A DNA stretch of 64,000 nucleotides. Source: Ulva prolifera (taxonomy: Eukaryota; Chlorophyta; Ulvophyceae; Ulvales; Ulvaceae). Positions 11,221 through 20,012 of this stretch are shown here, piece after piece. The notes under the pieces are model-generated. The model made no database searches. It was not told the DNA's origin and worked only from the letters and a program-made list of their open reading frames with translations. The first letter of the stretch is position 1; each line of letters begins with the position of its first letter. The translations under genes and the position numbers were made by a program. The stretch covers positions 5,601,810-5,665,809 of the forward strand of contig CM041197.1 of assembly GCA_023078555.1 (NCBI GenBank), given 5' to 3'.

Positions 11221-12030
11221 TTGGCCCCTTGCGTCGCGCCCCGCGCTGACCTAGCCGCGTGCTGTGCAGCGCGCGAGAATCTCGCGGAGAACGCGCTCAG
11301 CCGTCTGCTTCAGCAGCACCCGGATCAAGCACAGCGTTTCCTCCACGCCCAGCTCGCGCAGTATCAACTCTGGGATCAGCGGGGCACCACCACAGAGCAG
11401 CAGCTGGACCACTACAGAGGCTACCTCCGCAGCGTGGGCGTACTCCCTCGGTCATCGCACAGGCGCGGCAATTACACGCGCTCTGGACCGGTCCCGCCAT
11501 CACGGGAGCTCGCTGGTCGGCGTTCGCCGCCGCTTGCGCAGCCGCACTCGCAGCGGGAGCCGCCGCCGCGCTCGCAGCGTTCTCGGCCGTCGCCGCAGCA
11601 GCGTCGGCAGCCTCAGCCTCAGCGGCAGGAGCGTTCGCGGTCGGCGCCGCGGTACTTGCGCTCTACGCAGCCGCAGCAGCCGCCTTCAACCCCGGCGCCA
11701 GCGCGCGTGAGTGTGGGGCAGTCGCCGTCTCCGGCCACGTTAGGCGACGAACACCCGGCTCCAGCGACGGGAACTTTCGCCCGTGTCAACGCCGACGGCA
11801 TATTTGACTGGGCGACGTGGACCGCGCTACCTCGCAACTTCGTGCGCCTCTCAGAGGATTGGCAGCAGTCCATCCGGAGCAGCCGCCCTGAGTTGTTCGA
11901 TCGAGTGACGGAGTTGCCTATCGGTTTCGGTGATTGGGGCAGGTCTGCCCAGCGCGACTACTTCATAGTCTATAAGGACCACCCTCTGAAACCAACTAGT
12001 GGTGAAGGGTCAGGCGAGTCGGCCTGCTAG
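11221..12030 (+). CDS. Basic Pro/Gln/Arg-rich frame upstream of gag
   Basis: This 269-codon open frame has no recognised family. The first 70 residues are Ala/Gln/Leu-rich and probably helical. Residues about 80-160 are low-complexity, rich in Arg, Ser, Pro and Gln. The last 75 residues look folded, with several Trp and Phe (FDWATW, FGDWGRS, DYFIVYKDHPLKP). The frame contains no methionine; the listed start is simply where the open frame begins (a TTG), so initiation here is doubtful. It could be reached by a non-AUG start or a spliced leader, or be non-coding. It is in the same phase as the Gag-like frame that follows 45 bp downstream. The folded C-terminus and the bias toward one frame in a GC-rich region argue for some coding, but confidence is modest. 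Confidence 0.45.
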   Translation: MAPCVAPRADLAACCAARENLAENALSRLLQQHPDQAQRFLHAQLAQYQLWDQRGTTTEQQLDHYRGYLRSVGVLPRSSHRRGNYTRSGPVPPSRELAGRRSPPLAQPHSQREPPPRSQRSRPSPQQRRQPQPQRQERSRSAPRYLRSTQPQQPPSTPAPARVSVGQSPSPATLGDEHPAPATGTFARVNADGIFDWATWTALPRNFVRLSEDWQQSIRSSRPELFDRVTELPIGFGDWGRSAQRDYFIVYKDHPLKPTSGEGSGESAC

Positions 12031-12075
12031 TCCTAAGTGTAACATCACTTACTCCAGACACGGCTATTAATTGTC

Positions 12076-13989
12076 ATGGCTGCCCTACATCAGATGTCGC
12101 AGCAAGAGCTCCTGCGTGCGATTGTACAGGACTCACAAGCTGCACGCGCTGAGTTAACGCAGTCCATTCAGACACTGTTGGCGCAGGCCACCACGCATAC
12201 TGGCATTATTTCTCGTGTGAGTGAGCAGCAAGCCAGCATCAGGATTGCCCTTCAGCAGAGTGAGGATAGGCACCGTGACTTGCACAATGAATTGCTCGAG
12301 GAGATTCGTGCTCTCCGAAACGACATCACTACTCTTTCACGAGCTGCGGCGGCAGAAACGACCGCTCAAGCAGAGTCCCGGTCTGTACTGGCAGCGGTGT
12401 CCGCGCGAGTTCAGGCACTGGCCAACGTCAGCACTGGTTCGTCCTCGTCGACGTCCGCACCATATGCATCCGGCACCAGCCTGCCCCCTTTGGTCACAGA
12501 CATTGATCTGCTCGACTTCACTAGTGGGTTGCCACGTGCATCGTCCGGCTTGCCAGCGCACCACCTTCCGGTGTCGGCGGTGATGCCGCCGCGTGTGCCT
12601 TCGCAGGCCTCGTGTGCGTCTCCGGTGCCTGTCGCGGCATCAAAACCACCGGCACCAGGTGCAGCTGCGATCGTCCACGCGGAAGACACAGGCACACGGG
12701 CAGAGGCTAAAGCTTCGTTGCTTGCTGCTGGTATCACCTCGGACGCCGCTGTTACAGAACTCATGACCATGCTTGATTCCGCAGACGATGAGAAAAATCC
12801 TACCAAACGCCTAGCTTTGGCTGAGTTTTGGGGGAAAACTTTAGTGGACAAGTCGTTGCAATTTGTGCACGGCGTCACGGACGTTGGTGACTGGCTGGCA
12901 CGCGCCCACGAGACTTCTGTGAAGTTTCGCGCATTTGCTGCACGGTTGCCGGGGGTGATTTCGGACAGGTGGATACATGACCGCTTGTTGGCCATGTTCC
13001 CGGTGGAATTCCACGTGCGCCTGAGCGCGTCCAGCGATGCGAATCGCACCCCGGACACCTTGCTGCGTTTAGTGCGGTCCAACTTCCAAGACAAACATTC
13101 GGAGTTGGCGACAAGCCTCACTGTGCTTCCAGACCGGCACATGCAACAGCCGGACAAGCTGTTCACGCGTCACATAGACGATAATGTGCGTGTGTATAGA
13201 TTGCACAACGTGCGCGCCAAACTTACCCCGGCGCTGTACATAACGTTATTTGGGGGTACACATCGCGCCGACACGCTCGGTCGCGTCTTCCATACTGTGG
13301 CTCGCAAACACTTGCTTGAGCAGGGCATCACGGAGACATCCGACGAGTATAACTTGGGGGATCTAGAACCCATTCGCGCGTTGTGCCATATGCTTGATCG
13401 TGAGCAAGCCGAGCATTCAGCACAGCCCCGGCGTGCTCCTTCGGTAGCTGCGTCTGCGGCTGTCGCCGCGAGTGGTTCAGCTCCGACAGAGCGGGGCACT
13501 CCCACCGGGCGCGGCAGAGGTCGCGGCCGTGGCCGTGGCGGTGGTCGTGGTGATCGCGCCCCTGGCCCGGTTTGGGACCAGCCAAACGCGAACCAACCGG
13601 TCCAGCGAGATTTCTCCCCTGACATGCTGATGGCGTCTGATCCACATATGTCAGTCAACACCAATGCTCTGAGCGCGCACATGTCCACCGCAGTCGTGGC
13701 AGCGGTGAATTCGCATGCCCTCCAGCACGGCCGCTCCCCAGCCGTTGGGCCCACCGTGTGGCCGCTTAAAGACCATTGGGAAATGTTGGCAGCGAGCGTG
13801 GAGCCGGCAGCAAAGCCGAGCCATGCTTCGGTCGCTGCTGCCACGCGCTCCCGCAGCACAGTTGAGTTCAGTCCTACTGCCCGCGAACGCTCATATGATC
13901 CTGAGGAGCAACCTCGTACCATATCAGCGCAGCCCCCAGTGGAAGTGCCGTTGAAGAGTCTGGACGCCACGGCTCCCACGCCTGTCTAG
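12076..13989 (+). CDS. gag: Gag-like structural protein of the retroelement
   Basis: This 637-residue frame starts with an ATG at 12076 and sits where gag is expected, before the protease and Pol. Residues about 1-110 are Gln/Glu/Leu-rich and look like a coiled coil (LLRAIVQDSQAARAELTQS). Residues about 230-450 form a helical, Trp-containing region resembling a capsid domain (LALAEFWGKTLVDKSLQFVH; LPGVISDRWIHDRLLAMFP). At about 478-494 there is a Gly-Arg-rich stretch encoded at 13507-13557. No CCHC zinc knuckle is seen, so the GR-rich tract may be the RNA-binding part instead. The tail is Pro/Ala-rich. The protease frame follows in the same phase, so termination read-through, as some retroviruses use between gag and pro-pol, is possible. 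The Gag assignment rests on position and general character, not on a signature motif. Confidence 0.72.
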   Translation: MAALHQMSQQELLRAIVQDSQAARAELTQSIQTLLAQATTHTGIISRVSEQQASIRIALQQSEDRHRDLHNELLEEIRALRNDITTLSRAAAAETTAQAESRSVLAAVSARVQALANVSTGSSSSTSAPYASGTSLPPLVTDIDLLDFTSGLPRASSGLPAHHLPVSAVMPPRVPSQASCASPVPVAASKPPAPGAAAIVHAEDTGTRAEAKASLLAAGITSDAAVTELMTMLDSADDEKNPTKRLALAEFWGKTLVDKSLQFVHGVTDVGDWLARAHETSVKFRAFAARLPGVISDRWIHDRLLAMFPVEFHVRLSASSDANRTPDTLLRLVRSNFQDKHSELATSLTVLPDRHMQQPDKLFTRHIDDNVRVYRLHNVRAKLTPALYITLFGGTHRADTLGRVFHTVARKHLLEQGITETSDEYNLGDLEPIRALCHMLDREQAEHSAQPRRAPSVAASAAVAASGSAPTERGTPTGRGRGRGRGRGGGRGDRAPGPVWDQPNANQPVQRDFSPDMLMASDPHMSVNTNALSAHMSTAVVAAVNSHALQHGRSPAVGPTVWPLKDHWEMLAASVEPAAKPSHASVAAATRSRSTVEFSPTARERSYDPEEQPRTISAQPPVEVPLKSLDATAPTPV

Positions 13990-14025
13990 GACGCGCCTTC
14001 GGCACTCCCGATTGTTGCGAATAAG

Positions 14026-15372
14026 GTGGAGTCCGCTGCCCGCTCTGGCGCGGATGACCGCGCAGCTACGGCGGGGGGGCGCAAAGGCAGACGTAACAAG
14101 CGCACAAAGACGCCCTCCCCTGCTAGCGCCAGCAGCTCGCACGGCGGCACTACTGATGCTCTTGCTCAGAATTCTCAAGATGGGGTCATTGCCCCTCCCG
14201 TGGGTGCCAAGGAAGTGCACCCAGCCCGCCTAGCGCGGAAGCCGTCGGCACGCCGGCCCAATTTGCAAGCGGACCGCGGGGATGTGTGTGATGAGCAAGA
14301 CTCCGACACAGTCGCTGCGCGCCGAGCGCACCTCGATGAGTTCCGTCGCGAAATGGCAGATCGTAAAGTGCCCACGCGTGTGTACCGCGCAATTCTGCAG
14401 TCCACGGTCACCCTTTCTCTGGCAGAGTTGGCTGCGCTCGCTGTGCATGACCGACTTGTGACGCTCCTTGTGCAACTTGCCGAGACGCTGCGTGAAGCGG
14501 ACGATGCTCATGCGCTCGACGGCCCACGCAAACGCGTTGATGCTGTCCTGGCTGCCGCGCTCCGTCGAGTCGTGACTGCCCATGCCGGCGCCACTCCGGA
14601 CACGATGAAAGTGTTGGCTACTGCCATTTCCACGTGCGCAGACCCTAGCGGTGTCAGCGCTCGGTGGTCCAAGATACTCTGTTCCAGCGCAGAATGGACA
14701 AAAGTGCCGGGCAAGACTACAAACTTTAAAGTTCCGTTCGCTGGCATGCGGAAGTGCACGGGGTTCTTGACATCTCAGGTTCCCCGCGCCGGCGCGCCAA
14801 ATCACCCTCAGGGGTTGAAAGTCGCTTTCGATGAGGGCGCAGAACTCAATACCATCACCAAATCTGCCTGGCAGAAGCACAAAGCGGATTGGGAAAAGGG
14901 TCACCCTGCATTCAATGACAACCATGACATTGGCAAACCTCATGGTGTTAAAATGCAACAGCCTGTCACCCTCACTGGTTTCCATGGGGACGCGACGCGG
15001 CATGACCATATGGTTCTAATTCACTTGCGCCTTGGTTGTGCGTGCTATCCAGTGTATTGTACGCTCGTCGACGTCGCCCCGGCAGATGTTGTCCTCGGAC
15101 TTGGGTTCCGCGGGAAATTCAATGCCCCCTATCCGCCGGCATACCCTTTGTCGCAGTCAATGGGAGTAACTTCCATCTGCCTGGGCGTGCCAAAAGGATA
15201 TGGGCTGTATTTCCCTAAAGGGCTTCAAAATCTGTTTCGGGGCCGCGACCCCGCTGATGCTGGGTTCTGCCAGATTCTCCATCTCCAGACCCCCTGGATG
15301 ACATGGAATGTTACCGGCAAACGCCTCACGCCCACGCAACTCAGTGGAGCCGTCACCGATGCATCTCAATGA
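14026..15372 (+). CDS. pro: Retropepsin-like protease frame of the retroelement
   Basis: This 448-codon frame lies between the Gag-like frame and Pol. The N-terminal part (1-110) is basic and low-complexity. Residues 110-240 are helical and unrecognised. Residues about 262-362 fit an aspartic retropepsin: an active-site-like strand around residue 269 (LKVAFDEGAELNTI) and the C-terminal ADVVLGLGF at about 353-361, which matches the [ILV]LG element that closes this fold in Ty3/gypsy proteases. The listed start is a GTG, and the first internal methionine is residue 110, so independent initiation is unlikely. The frame is in phase with gag and overlaps Pol by 70 bp in the -1 frame. This fits production as a polyprotein by read-through and -1 ribosomal frameshifting, both known in retroelements. 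Confidence 0.68.
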   Translation: MESAARSGADDRAATAGGRKGRRNKRTKTPSPASASSSHGGTTDALAQNSQDGVIAPPVGAKEVHPARLARKPSARRPNLQADRGDVCDEQDSDTVAARRAHLDEFRREMADRKVPTRVYRAILQSTVTLSLAELAALAVHDRLVTLLVQLAETLREADDAHALDGPRKRVDAVLAAALRRVVTAHAGATPDTMKVLATAISTCADPSGVSARWSKILCSSAEWTKVPGKTTNFKVPFAGMRKCTGFLTSQVPRAGAPNHPQGLKVAFDEGAELNTITKSAWQKHKADWEKGHPAFNDNHDIGKPHGVKMQQPVTLTGFHGDATRHDHMVLIHLRLGCACYPVYCTLVDVAPADVVLGLGFRGKFNAPYPPAYPLSQSMGVTSICLGVPKGYGLYFPKGLQNLFRGRDPADAGFCQILHLQTPWMTWNVTGKRLTPTQLSGAVTDASQ

Positions 15373-18300
15373 CTGAGTTGAGAGTGTCTGCACGGCGCTG
15401 GGTCCGCTCGTTTAAAGACCCGTCCCCCACAAATGCTGCATTGGCGGGTGTTTTCGATAGCATTTCGAAGGGGACATATAACTGTTCCATAGACTCTCAG
15501 GGTTGTGCCCTTGTGGATATGGCCTTAGGCAGCAAAGCTTTCTGCAAGCCGCGCTTGCCCTTTATTATTACACCAGTCATCGACGGTGGTGATTTAGTGG
15601 GTGACGAGTTCGCCCACGTCAACTCGTGTTGCAGGTCGCACACGATGTGTGACATGCCTGAGGAGGGGGAGGACACTGCGACACAATCTTCGTTACGTGT
15701 GCCTGACCCTTCACACGACCAGGCGCTAGGTTTTGACCCTGGCGCAATTCCGGAGGAGCACCGCATCCTGATCGAGGCTGCACCTCCCGGAAATAATTTC
15801 ACGGAACTGCCGAAATCTGCAGCAGCTTCATGCGCGGAGCATTCAGGCGTGCCCCGCACATTCTGTAGGCGTACTCAGTATCACCTTAGGCAAAGGCAAT
15901 TGCGCACAGAAGAGTCTATCCGCAGAGCCGCGGTCGAGAAAGCACAACTCGCCAGTGCCACAGCGGAGGTAGCTCAAGTCACGAGCGACCAGCTCACAGA
16001 CGAGCAGACTCAAGAGCTACAAGCTCTGATTGAAAAGCACAAGGACCAGATCTCTTGGGACCCTAATGACATTGGGTGCCTATCTGAGGATTACAAGGAG
16101 TTCTACCTCCAGATTCCCACGGAGGAAGGTGCCAAATGTAAGCAGAGGCCTTACAGGCTCTCATACAAAGAATTGGAAGCTTTCAGAACGCAAGTTTCCC
16201 TGCTCTTGCAACAGGAAGTTATAAAGAAAGCTGACGGTCCAACCGACTTTCTCTCTCCGGTGCTATTTGTGCCGAAGCCACGTAAGCCGGACGAGCTGCG
16301 TATGTGCGTAGACTTCCGCAGATTGAATGCTGTGTCGAAGCGCGACTACCATGCCCTCCCGCATATCCGTGACCTGCTTCAATCCATGTCCGGCTGTAAA
16401 TACTTCACAGCCCTAGATTTGACCTGGGGATTCTGGGCCCTTCCAGTGGTCGAACAGGATCAGCACAAAACGGCCTTTACGGGCCCCGATGGAGAAGTTT
16501 ATGTCTGGACGAAGGCTCCTATGGGTCTCTCCAACTCGCCTGCTGCCTACCAACGTCTCATGGCACATGTGCTGAGAGATATCAAAGGCGTGTCAGTCTA
16601 CATAGACGACATCACAATCTTCTCCAAGACATGGCAGGAGCACCTCAGCATTCTTGCCAGGGTGTTTGAGAGACTGCGCAAGTCAGGTCTGAAGGTTAAA
16701 TATGCCAAATGCGTCTGGGCAGCTGCGGAGTGCCGAGTACTGGGCTCTATTGTCAGTGAGGCCGGCATTGCGCCCGATCCTGACAAAGTGGCTGCGGTAA
16801 ACAAGCTGCCGGTGCCTCGAAATGTTGCGGACGTTCGCAGCTTCTTGGGTGCCACTGGATATTTCCACGAGCACATACAAGCGTATGCGGACAAGTCAGC
16901 ACCTTTGAGGGCGCTGCTGGAAAAGAACGTGCAGTTCATCTGGTCTGAGGAATGCCAGCGCGCCTTTGAGCAGCTAAAAGCTGACCTGGTGTCTCCGGCG
17001 TGCTTACGCATGCCAGACCCAGAACGACCGTTCATTCTCACCACAGACTGGTCCAAACTAGCTGTTGGTGCGGTTTTGAGCCAGATCCAGCCAGAGGATC
17101 CAACAGATCCGGACTCTGCAGAGAAAGAGTATGTCATAGCGTACTCTAGCAGATCTCTGAACCAAGCTGAGAGCCATTATGCTCCCACGGAAGGGGAGTG
17201 CCTGGCCCTTGTATGGGCCACCAGAAAATTCAGACCGTATTTACACGGCTACAAATTTCGTGTTCGCACTGACCACGCGGCCTTGAAATGGTTGTCCACG
17301 GCTCGCTTCGAAAATTCTAAGCTAGAGCGATGGGCGATGCGCCTGCAAGAATTCGACTATGAAGTTGAATACCTGCCGGGAGATCAAAATGTTGTGGCCG
17401 ACCACCTGTCGAGACACTACTCCCACATGGAAGCGGGCAGCGTGACCGCAGTTGCTGGTCACCTGGCCTTTGCCACCGAGGGCCGCGTTCTTGATATTGA
17501 AGACGAGGGCCGTGATGTGTTCGATCCCCAGTCATGGTGCATGCATAGCCTGCAGGAGCTGTGGTCATCGGGCGACACGCAAGCAAAGAACAAGCAACCC
17601 TGCACCATTTGCGGTGCTGCAGAGGGTTACGCTCACATGGTGTTATGCGATACCTGCAACCGGCCATACCACCTGCAGTGTATGCACCCCCGACGGTCTG
17701 TGGTACCCGATGGAGCGTGGCACTGCCATCAATGCGATGAAGCGTATTCCAACGTCGACGAACTCCGCCGCAACGACCCTATCTTGTTTGCGCGGCGTGG
17801 AGATCCGCACCACCCAGATCTAGTGGATTTGGTACGTGCGTATGTTGAGCGACAGGAGCGGGCAGTGGTCGAGTCCTTGAACTGCAATGCATCAAGCGGT
17901 GACCGCGACCTGGAAGCAGCGTCGCAGCACGCGCGTGCTGCGGCGGAAGCAGTGTTCCACCCCGATATGCCCAAAGCGCTGAAACGCAAAGTCCGTAAAA
18001 AGGCTGCCACCTTGCGATTGCATCCGACTCGCCCAGAATGGCTGCTCGAGCATACGCAATTGCGCACAGGCGACCGTTTGTGGCTAGCAGTGCCCCCTGT
18101 GGAATTCCGCTGGGGACTGATTGGAGCGTATCATGATCGCATGGGACATGCCGGCGTGAGCCAAACACTGGCCGTACTGCATCAGCACTACCACTGGCAA
18201 GGCATCAAGCTAGATGTAGCAGCTTATGTTGAACAGTGCCATGCTTGCCAAGTCAAGCGGTTGGAATTGCAACATGTGGCAGATGTGCAGCTACCCCGCA

Positions 18301-19331
18301 TGAGCAAGCCGTTCTGCCATGTGCACATTGACCTGGCTGGCCCGTTTCCCCTCCGTGCGGTGAAAGCGGCGCCAGTGCGTGGTAAGGCAGGGCGCACCAA
18401 AGCCACCTTGTCCACGGCACAGACCGGCCACGGGTATGTGTGCCTAATGGTGGATTATTTCACAAAGGCAGCGGAATTCGCACCGCTGCGAGACAAGAGT
18501 GCCGACACAGTCGCTCGTGCCGTGCATGACTTCTGGTTCATGCGCTACGGCATCCCGGAATGGGTGACCACGGATAACGGGACAGAGTTTGCTGGAGCCT
18601 TCCGGCACCAGCTAGAACGGTTTGGCATTGACCACGTCCAGACCTCTGCGTACCATCCCCAGTCCAACGGCGCCGTCGAGCGACTCGTGCGCACAATGAA
18701 GACCATGTTGGCGGCAAAAGTTGCCGGCGCCATCCATGATTGGCCCGCGCTGCTTCCGCAGACACGCATGGAATACATGCAACGCCGGCATACAGTGACC
18801 GGTTATGCGCCGAATGAGTTGGTGATGGCACACCGCCTCCGGCTGCCACCTCCGGTGGGCGCGCGCGATGCGCACCCCCGCATGGCAGCCGTCGAGATTT
18901 CGGCCATGCCCGAGGACGATTATGTGCGAGAGCGCGACGCCCGCGCAGAGCGTGTGGCTGCGCGCGTATACGATCGCATCCTCCGTTCGCAGCAACGTAA
19001 TGCTGACAGGCAAGCCCACCTTCTGGCCATTCGCAAGCCTAGGAGGGGGAGGAAATTGCAAGCTGGAGACCTTGCTTATGTCCTAGAACGCGGACTGGGC
19101 AAGAAAAATGCGGTCACAGGCCCATTTGTTGTCGAAAGCATATCTGAAAATCAGGCTTTCCTGCGTACAACGCGCCAAGTGCCAGGTCAGGAAGTGCGCC
19201 ACTTTCCAATACACTTAGAACGTGTGGCCCGATGCACGACTGTGACGGACGTGTTAGAGAAGCTCTTGCACGCCGCAGGCATGTCGATGCGGCCACCGCC
19301 CGATCACGCGGCGGCGCAGCTCACGAGCTAG
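15303..19331 (+). CDS. pol: Pol polyprotein: RT, RNase H, PHD finger, integrase
   Basis: This 1342-residue frame copies element RNA into DNA and inserts it. Reverse transcriptase spans about 264-470, with MCVDFRRLN, ALDLTWGFWALPV, PMGLSNSPAAYQRLM and the catalytic YIDD at 433-436. A Ty3-type RNase H spans about 549-705 (TTDWS at 580-584, TEGECLALVWA, RTDHAALKWL). A C4HC3 PHD finger lies at 767-811. The integrase zinc module has His at 944 and Cys-x2-Cys ending at 982. The DDE core has Asp 1010 (HIDLAGPF), Asp 1091 (TTDNGTEF) and Glu 1126 (NGAVERLV). A GPY/F module carries TGPF at about 1272-1275. No chromodomain follows. The ATG at 15303 overlaps the protease frame by 70 bp, and expression is probably by -1 frameshift, so the true N-terminus may lie in the fused product. 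The order RT-RNase H-integrase is diagnostic of Ty3/gypsy. Confidence 0.95.
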   Translation: MECYRQTPHAHATQWSRHRCISMTELRVSARRWVRSFKDPSPTNAALAGVFDSISKGTYNCSIDSQGCALVDMALGSKAFCKPRLPFIITPVIDGGDLVGDEFAHVNSCCRSHTMCDMPEEGEDTATQSSLRVPDPSHDQALGFDPGAIPEEHRILIEAAPPGNNFTELPKSAAASCAEHSGVPRTFCRRTQYHLRQRQLRTEESIRRAAVEKAQLASATAEVAQVTSDQLTDEQTQELQALIEKHKDQISWDPNDIGCLSEDYKEFYLQIPTEEGAKCKQRPYRLSYKELEAFRTQVSLLLQQEVIKKADGPTDFLSPVLFVPKPRKPDELRMCVDFRRLNAVSKRDYHALPHIRDLLQSMSGCKYFTALDLTWGFWALPVVEQDQHKTAFTGPDGEVYVWTKAPMGLSNSPAAYQRLMAHVLRDIKGVSVYIDDITIFSKTWQEHLSILARVFERLRKSGLKVKYAKCVWAAAECRVLGSIVSEAGIAPDPDKVAAVNKLPVPRNVADVRSFLGATGYFHEHIQAYADKSAPLRALLEKNVQFIWSEECQRAFEQLKADLVSPACLRMPDPERPFILTTDWSKLAVGAVLSQIQPEDPTDPDSAEKEYVIAYSSRSLNQAESHYAPTEGECLALVWATRKFRPYLHGYKFRVRTDHAALKWLSTARFENSKLERWAMRLQEFDYEVEYLPGDQNVVADHLSRHYSHMEAGSVTAVAGHLAFATEGRVLDIEDEGRDVFDPQSWCMHSLQELWSSGDTQAKNKQPCTICGAAEGYAHMVLCDTCNRPYHLQCMHPRRSVVPDGAWHCHQCDEAYSNVDELRRNDPILFARRGDPHHPDLVDLVRAYVERQERAVVESLNCNASSGDRDLEAASQHARAAAEAVFHPDMPKALKRKVRKKAATLRLHPTRPEWLLEHTQLRTGDRLWLAVPPVEFRWGLIGAYHDRMGHAGVSQTLAVLHQHYHWQGIKLDVAAYVEQCHACQVKRLELQHVADVQLPRMSKPFCHVHIDLAGPFPLRAVKAAPVRGKAGRTKATLSTAQTGHGYVCLMVDYFTKAAEFAPLRDKSADTVARAVHDFWFMRYGIPEWVTTDNGTEFAGAFRHQLERFGIDHVQTSAYHPQSNGAVERLVRTMKTMLAAKVAGAIHDWPALLPQTRMEYMQRRHTVTGYAPNELVMAHRLRLPPPVGARDAHPRMAAVEISAMPEDDYVRERDARAERVAARVYDRILRSQQRNADRQAHLLAIRKPRRGRKLQAGDLAYVLERGLGKKNAVTGPFVVESISENQAFLRTTRQVPGQEVRHFPIHLERVARCTTVTDVLEKLLHAAGMSMRPPPDHAAAQLTS
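17601..17735 (+). other. PHD finger within Pol (between RNase H and integrase)
   Basis: Residues 767-811 of Pol read CTICG, then VLCDTCNRPYHLQCM, then GAWHCHQC. The Cys and His spacing (C-x2-C, C-x2-C, H-x2-C, C-x2-C) and the Trp before the last Cys pair match the C4HC3 plant homeodomain finger. In host proteins these fingers commonly read histone H3 tails, methylated or unmodified at lysine 4. Here it precedes the integrase HHCC module by about 130 residues. Chromoviral Ty3 elements carry a chromodomain at the integrase C-terminus, and this element does not; a chromatin-reading role for the PHD finger is inference. Confidence 0.85.
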
Positions 19332-19351
19332 CGCACGCTGGCCCCATCGGC

Positions 19352-19371
19352 GCCTTTGTAAGATCATGACA
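19352..19371 (+). repeat. 20-bp echo of the element's 3' end, internal copy
   Basis: The 20 bp gcctttgtaagatcatgaca occur here, 4 bp (tgaa) before the 3' terminal repeat, and again as the last 20 bp of the element at 20013-20032. Sequence upstream of the two copies is not similar. With the neighbouring repeat start it forms an imperfect inverted pair, catgaca-tgaa-tgtcgtg. The normal polypurine tract is not obvious at this spot. Confidence 0.8.
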
Positions 19372-19375
19372 TGAA

Positions 19376-19597
19376 TGTCGTGGCCTAGCTATGTAACTGA
19401 GCCATGCTCGTTGCTAGCATTGCTCGAGCCAGCGCAGCTGCGCGCAAATGCACTCACGCTGCGTGCATCCGTCTGCACATGCATGCATGCGCGACTGTGC
19501 GCTCAGCCGTGCCATCAGCTCTGACGCACGCTTGTCTCTGCTCTGCTTGATGCAGTTGCAGTGCTCATAAGCCTTCTCATCCTTGAGGAAGCTCGGC
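19376..19597 (+). repeat. 3' copy of the 222-bp terminal direct repeat
   Basis: This is the partner of 10165-10386 with one mismatch in 222 bp. Similarity ends after aagctcggc, where this copy continues into a 435-bp tail that the 5' copy lacks. The near-identity of the two copies is the best indicator of a recent insertion. Confidence 0.9.
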
Positions 19598-19782
19598 CGA
19601 TTGGGGCTGAGAACGAAATTAAAATACTATCAATTACATCGGGATGAACGGCCTCTATGTTGTGACGTGCCGAGCTGACAGTGAAGAATAGGCAGTGCTC
19701 TGTGTTATGAGCATGTAAGGAGAAGCAAAGGCGTCGGTGCGGTGCGGTGTTGAAAGGGAGTGTAAGATGGTGCATTTAAAGT

Positions 19783-19788
19783 AATAAA
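19783..19788 (+). promoter_or_regulatory. Possible polyadenylation signal (aataaa)
   Basis: An exact AATAAA hexamer lies about 450 bp after the Pol stop, within the 3' tail and in an AT-rich setting (gtaataaagatatc). Its position fits a 3'-end signal for the element transcript. A six-base motif alone is weak evidence. Confidence 0.35.
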
Positions 19789-19792
19789 GATA

Positions 19793-19850
19793 TCAAGATA
19801 CAAGATTCAAGTTCAAGTCAAGCAGTACCAAGTCAAGATCAAGCAAGACT
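19793..19850 (+). repeat. CAAG-rich short tandem tract
   Basis: The word caag occurs about nine times at irregular 5-12 bp spacing (atcaagatacaagattcaag and onward). It is a degenerate low-complexity tract inside the retroelement's 3' tail, right after the possible poly(A) signal. Confidence 0.7.
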
Positions 19851-20012
19851 GGCGTTCTCATAGGTACTTTAGGGCATTGTATTAGCACTTAAGACTGCAT
19901 CAATTCGCATGGTGACAGTTAGTTCAGCTTACTCCCTATTACTTGAACTCATAAGCTTGTGTTGTCTAGGCCACTCACATGCCTAGCTGCCTTGGAACCA
20001 TCCTGGTTCAGG

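Noticed and set aside
11259-11807. Overlapping frames in the GC-rich pre-gag and gag region, both strands
   Set aside because: They are alanine- and arginine-rich shadows of the main frame, produced by high GC content, with no domains.
19037-19056. Polypurine tract (aggagggggaggaaa)
   Set aside because: It is purine-rich but lies inside the Pol frame about 320 bp before the 3' repeat, whereas a plus-strand primer is expected right next to it.
19119-19331. C-terminal chromodomain in Pol
   Set aside because: After the GPY/F module only about 70 residues remain, and they lack the aromatic-cage pattern of a chromodomain.
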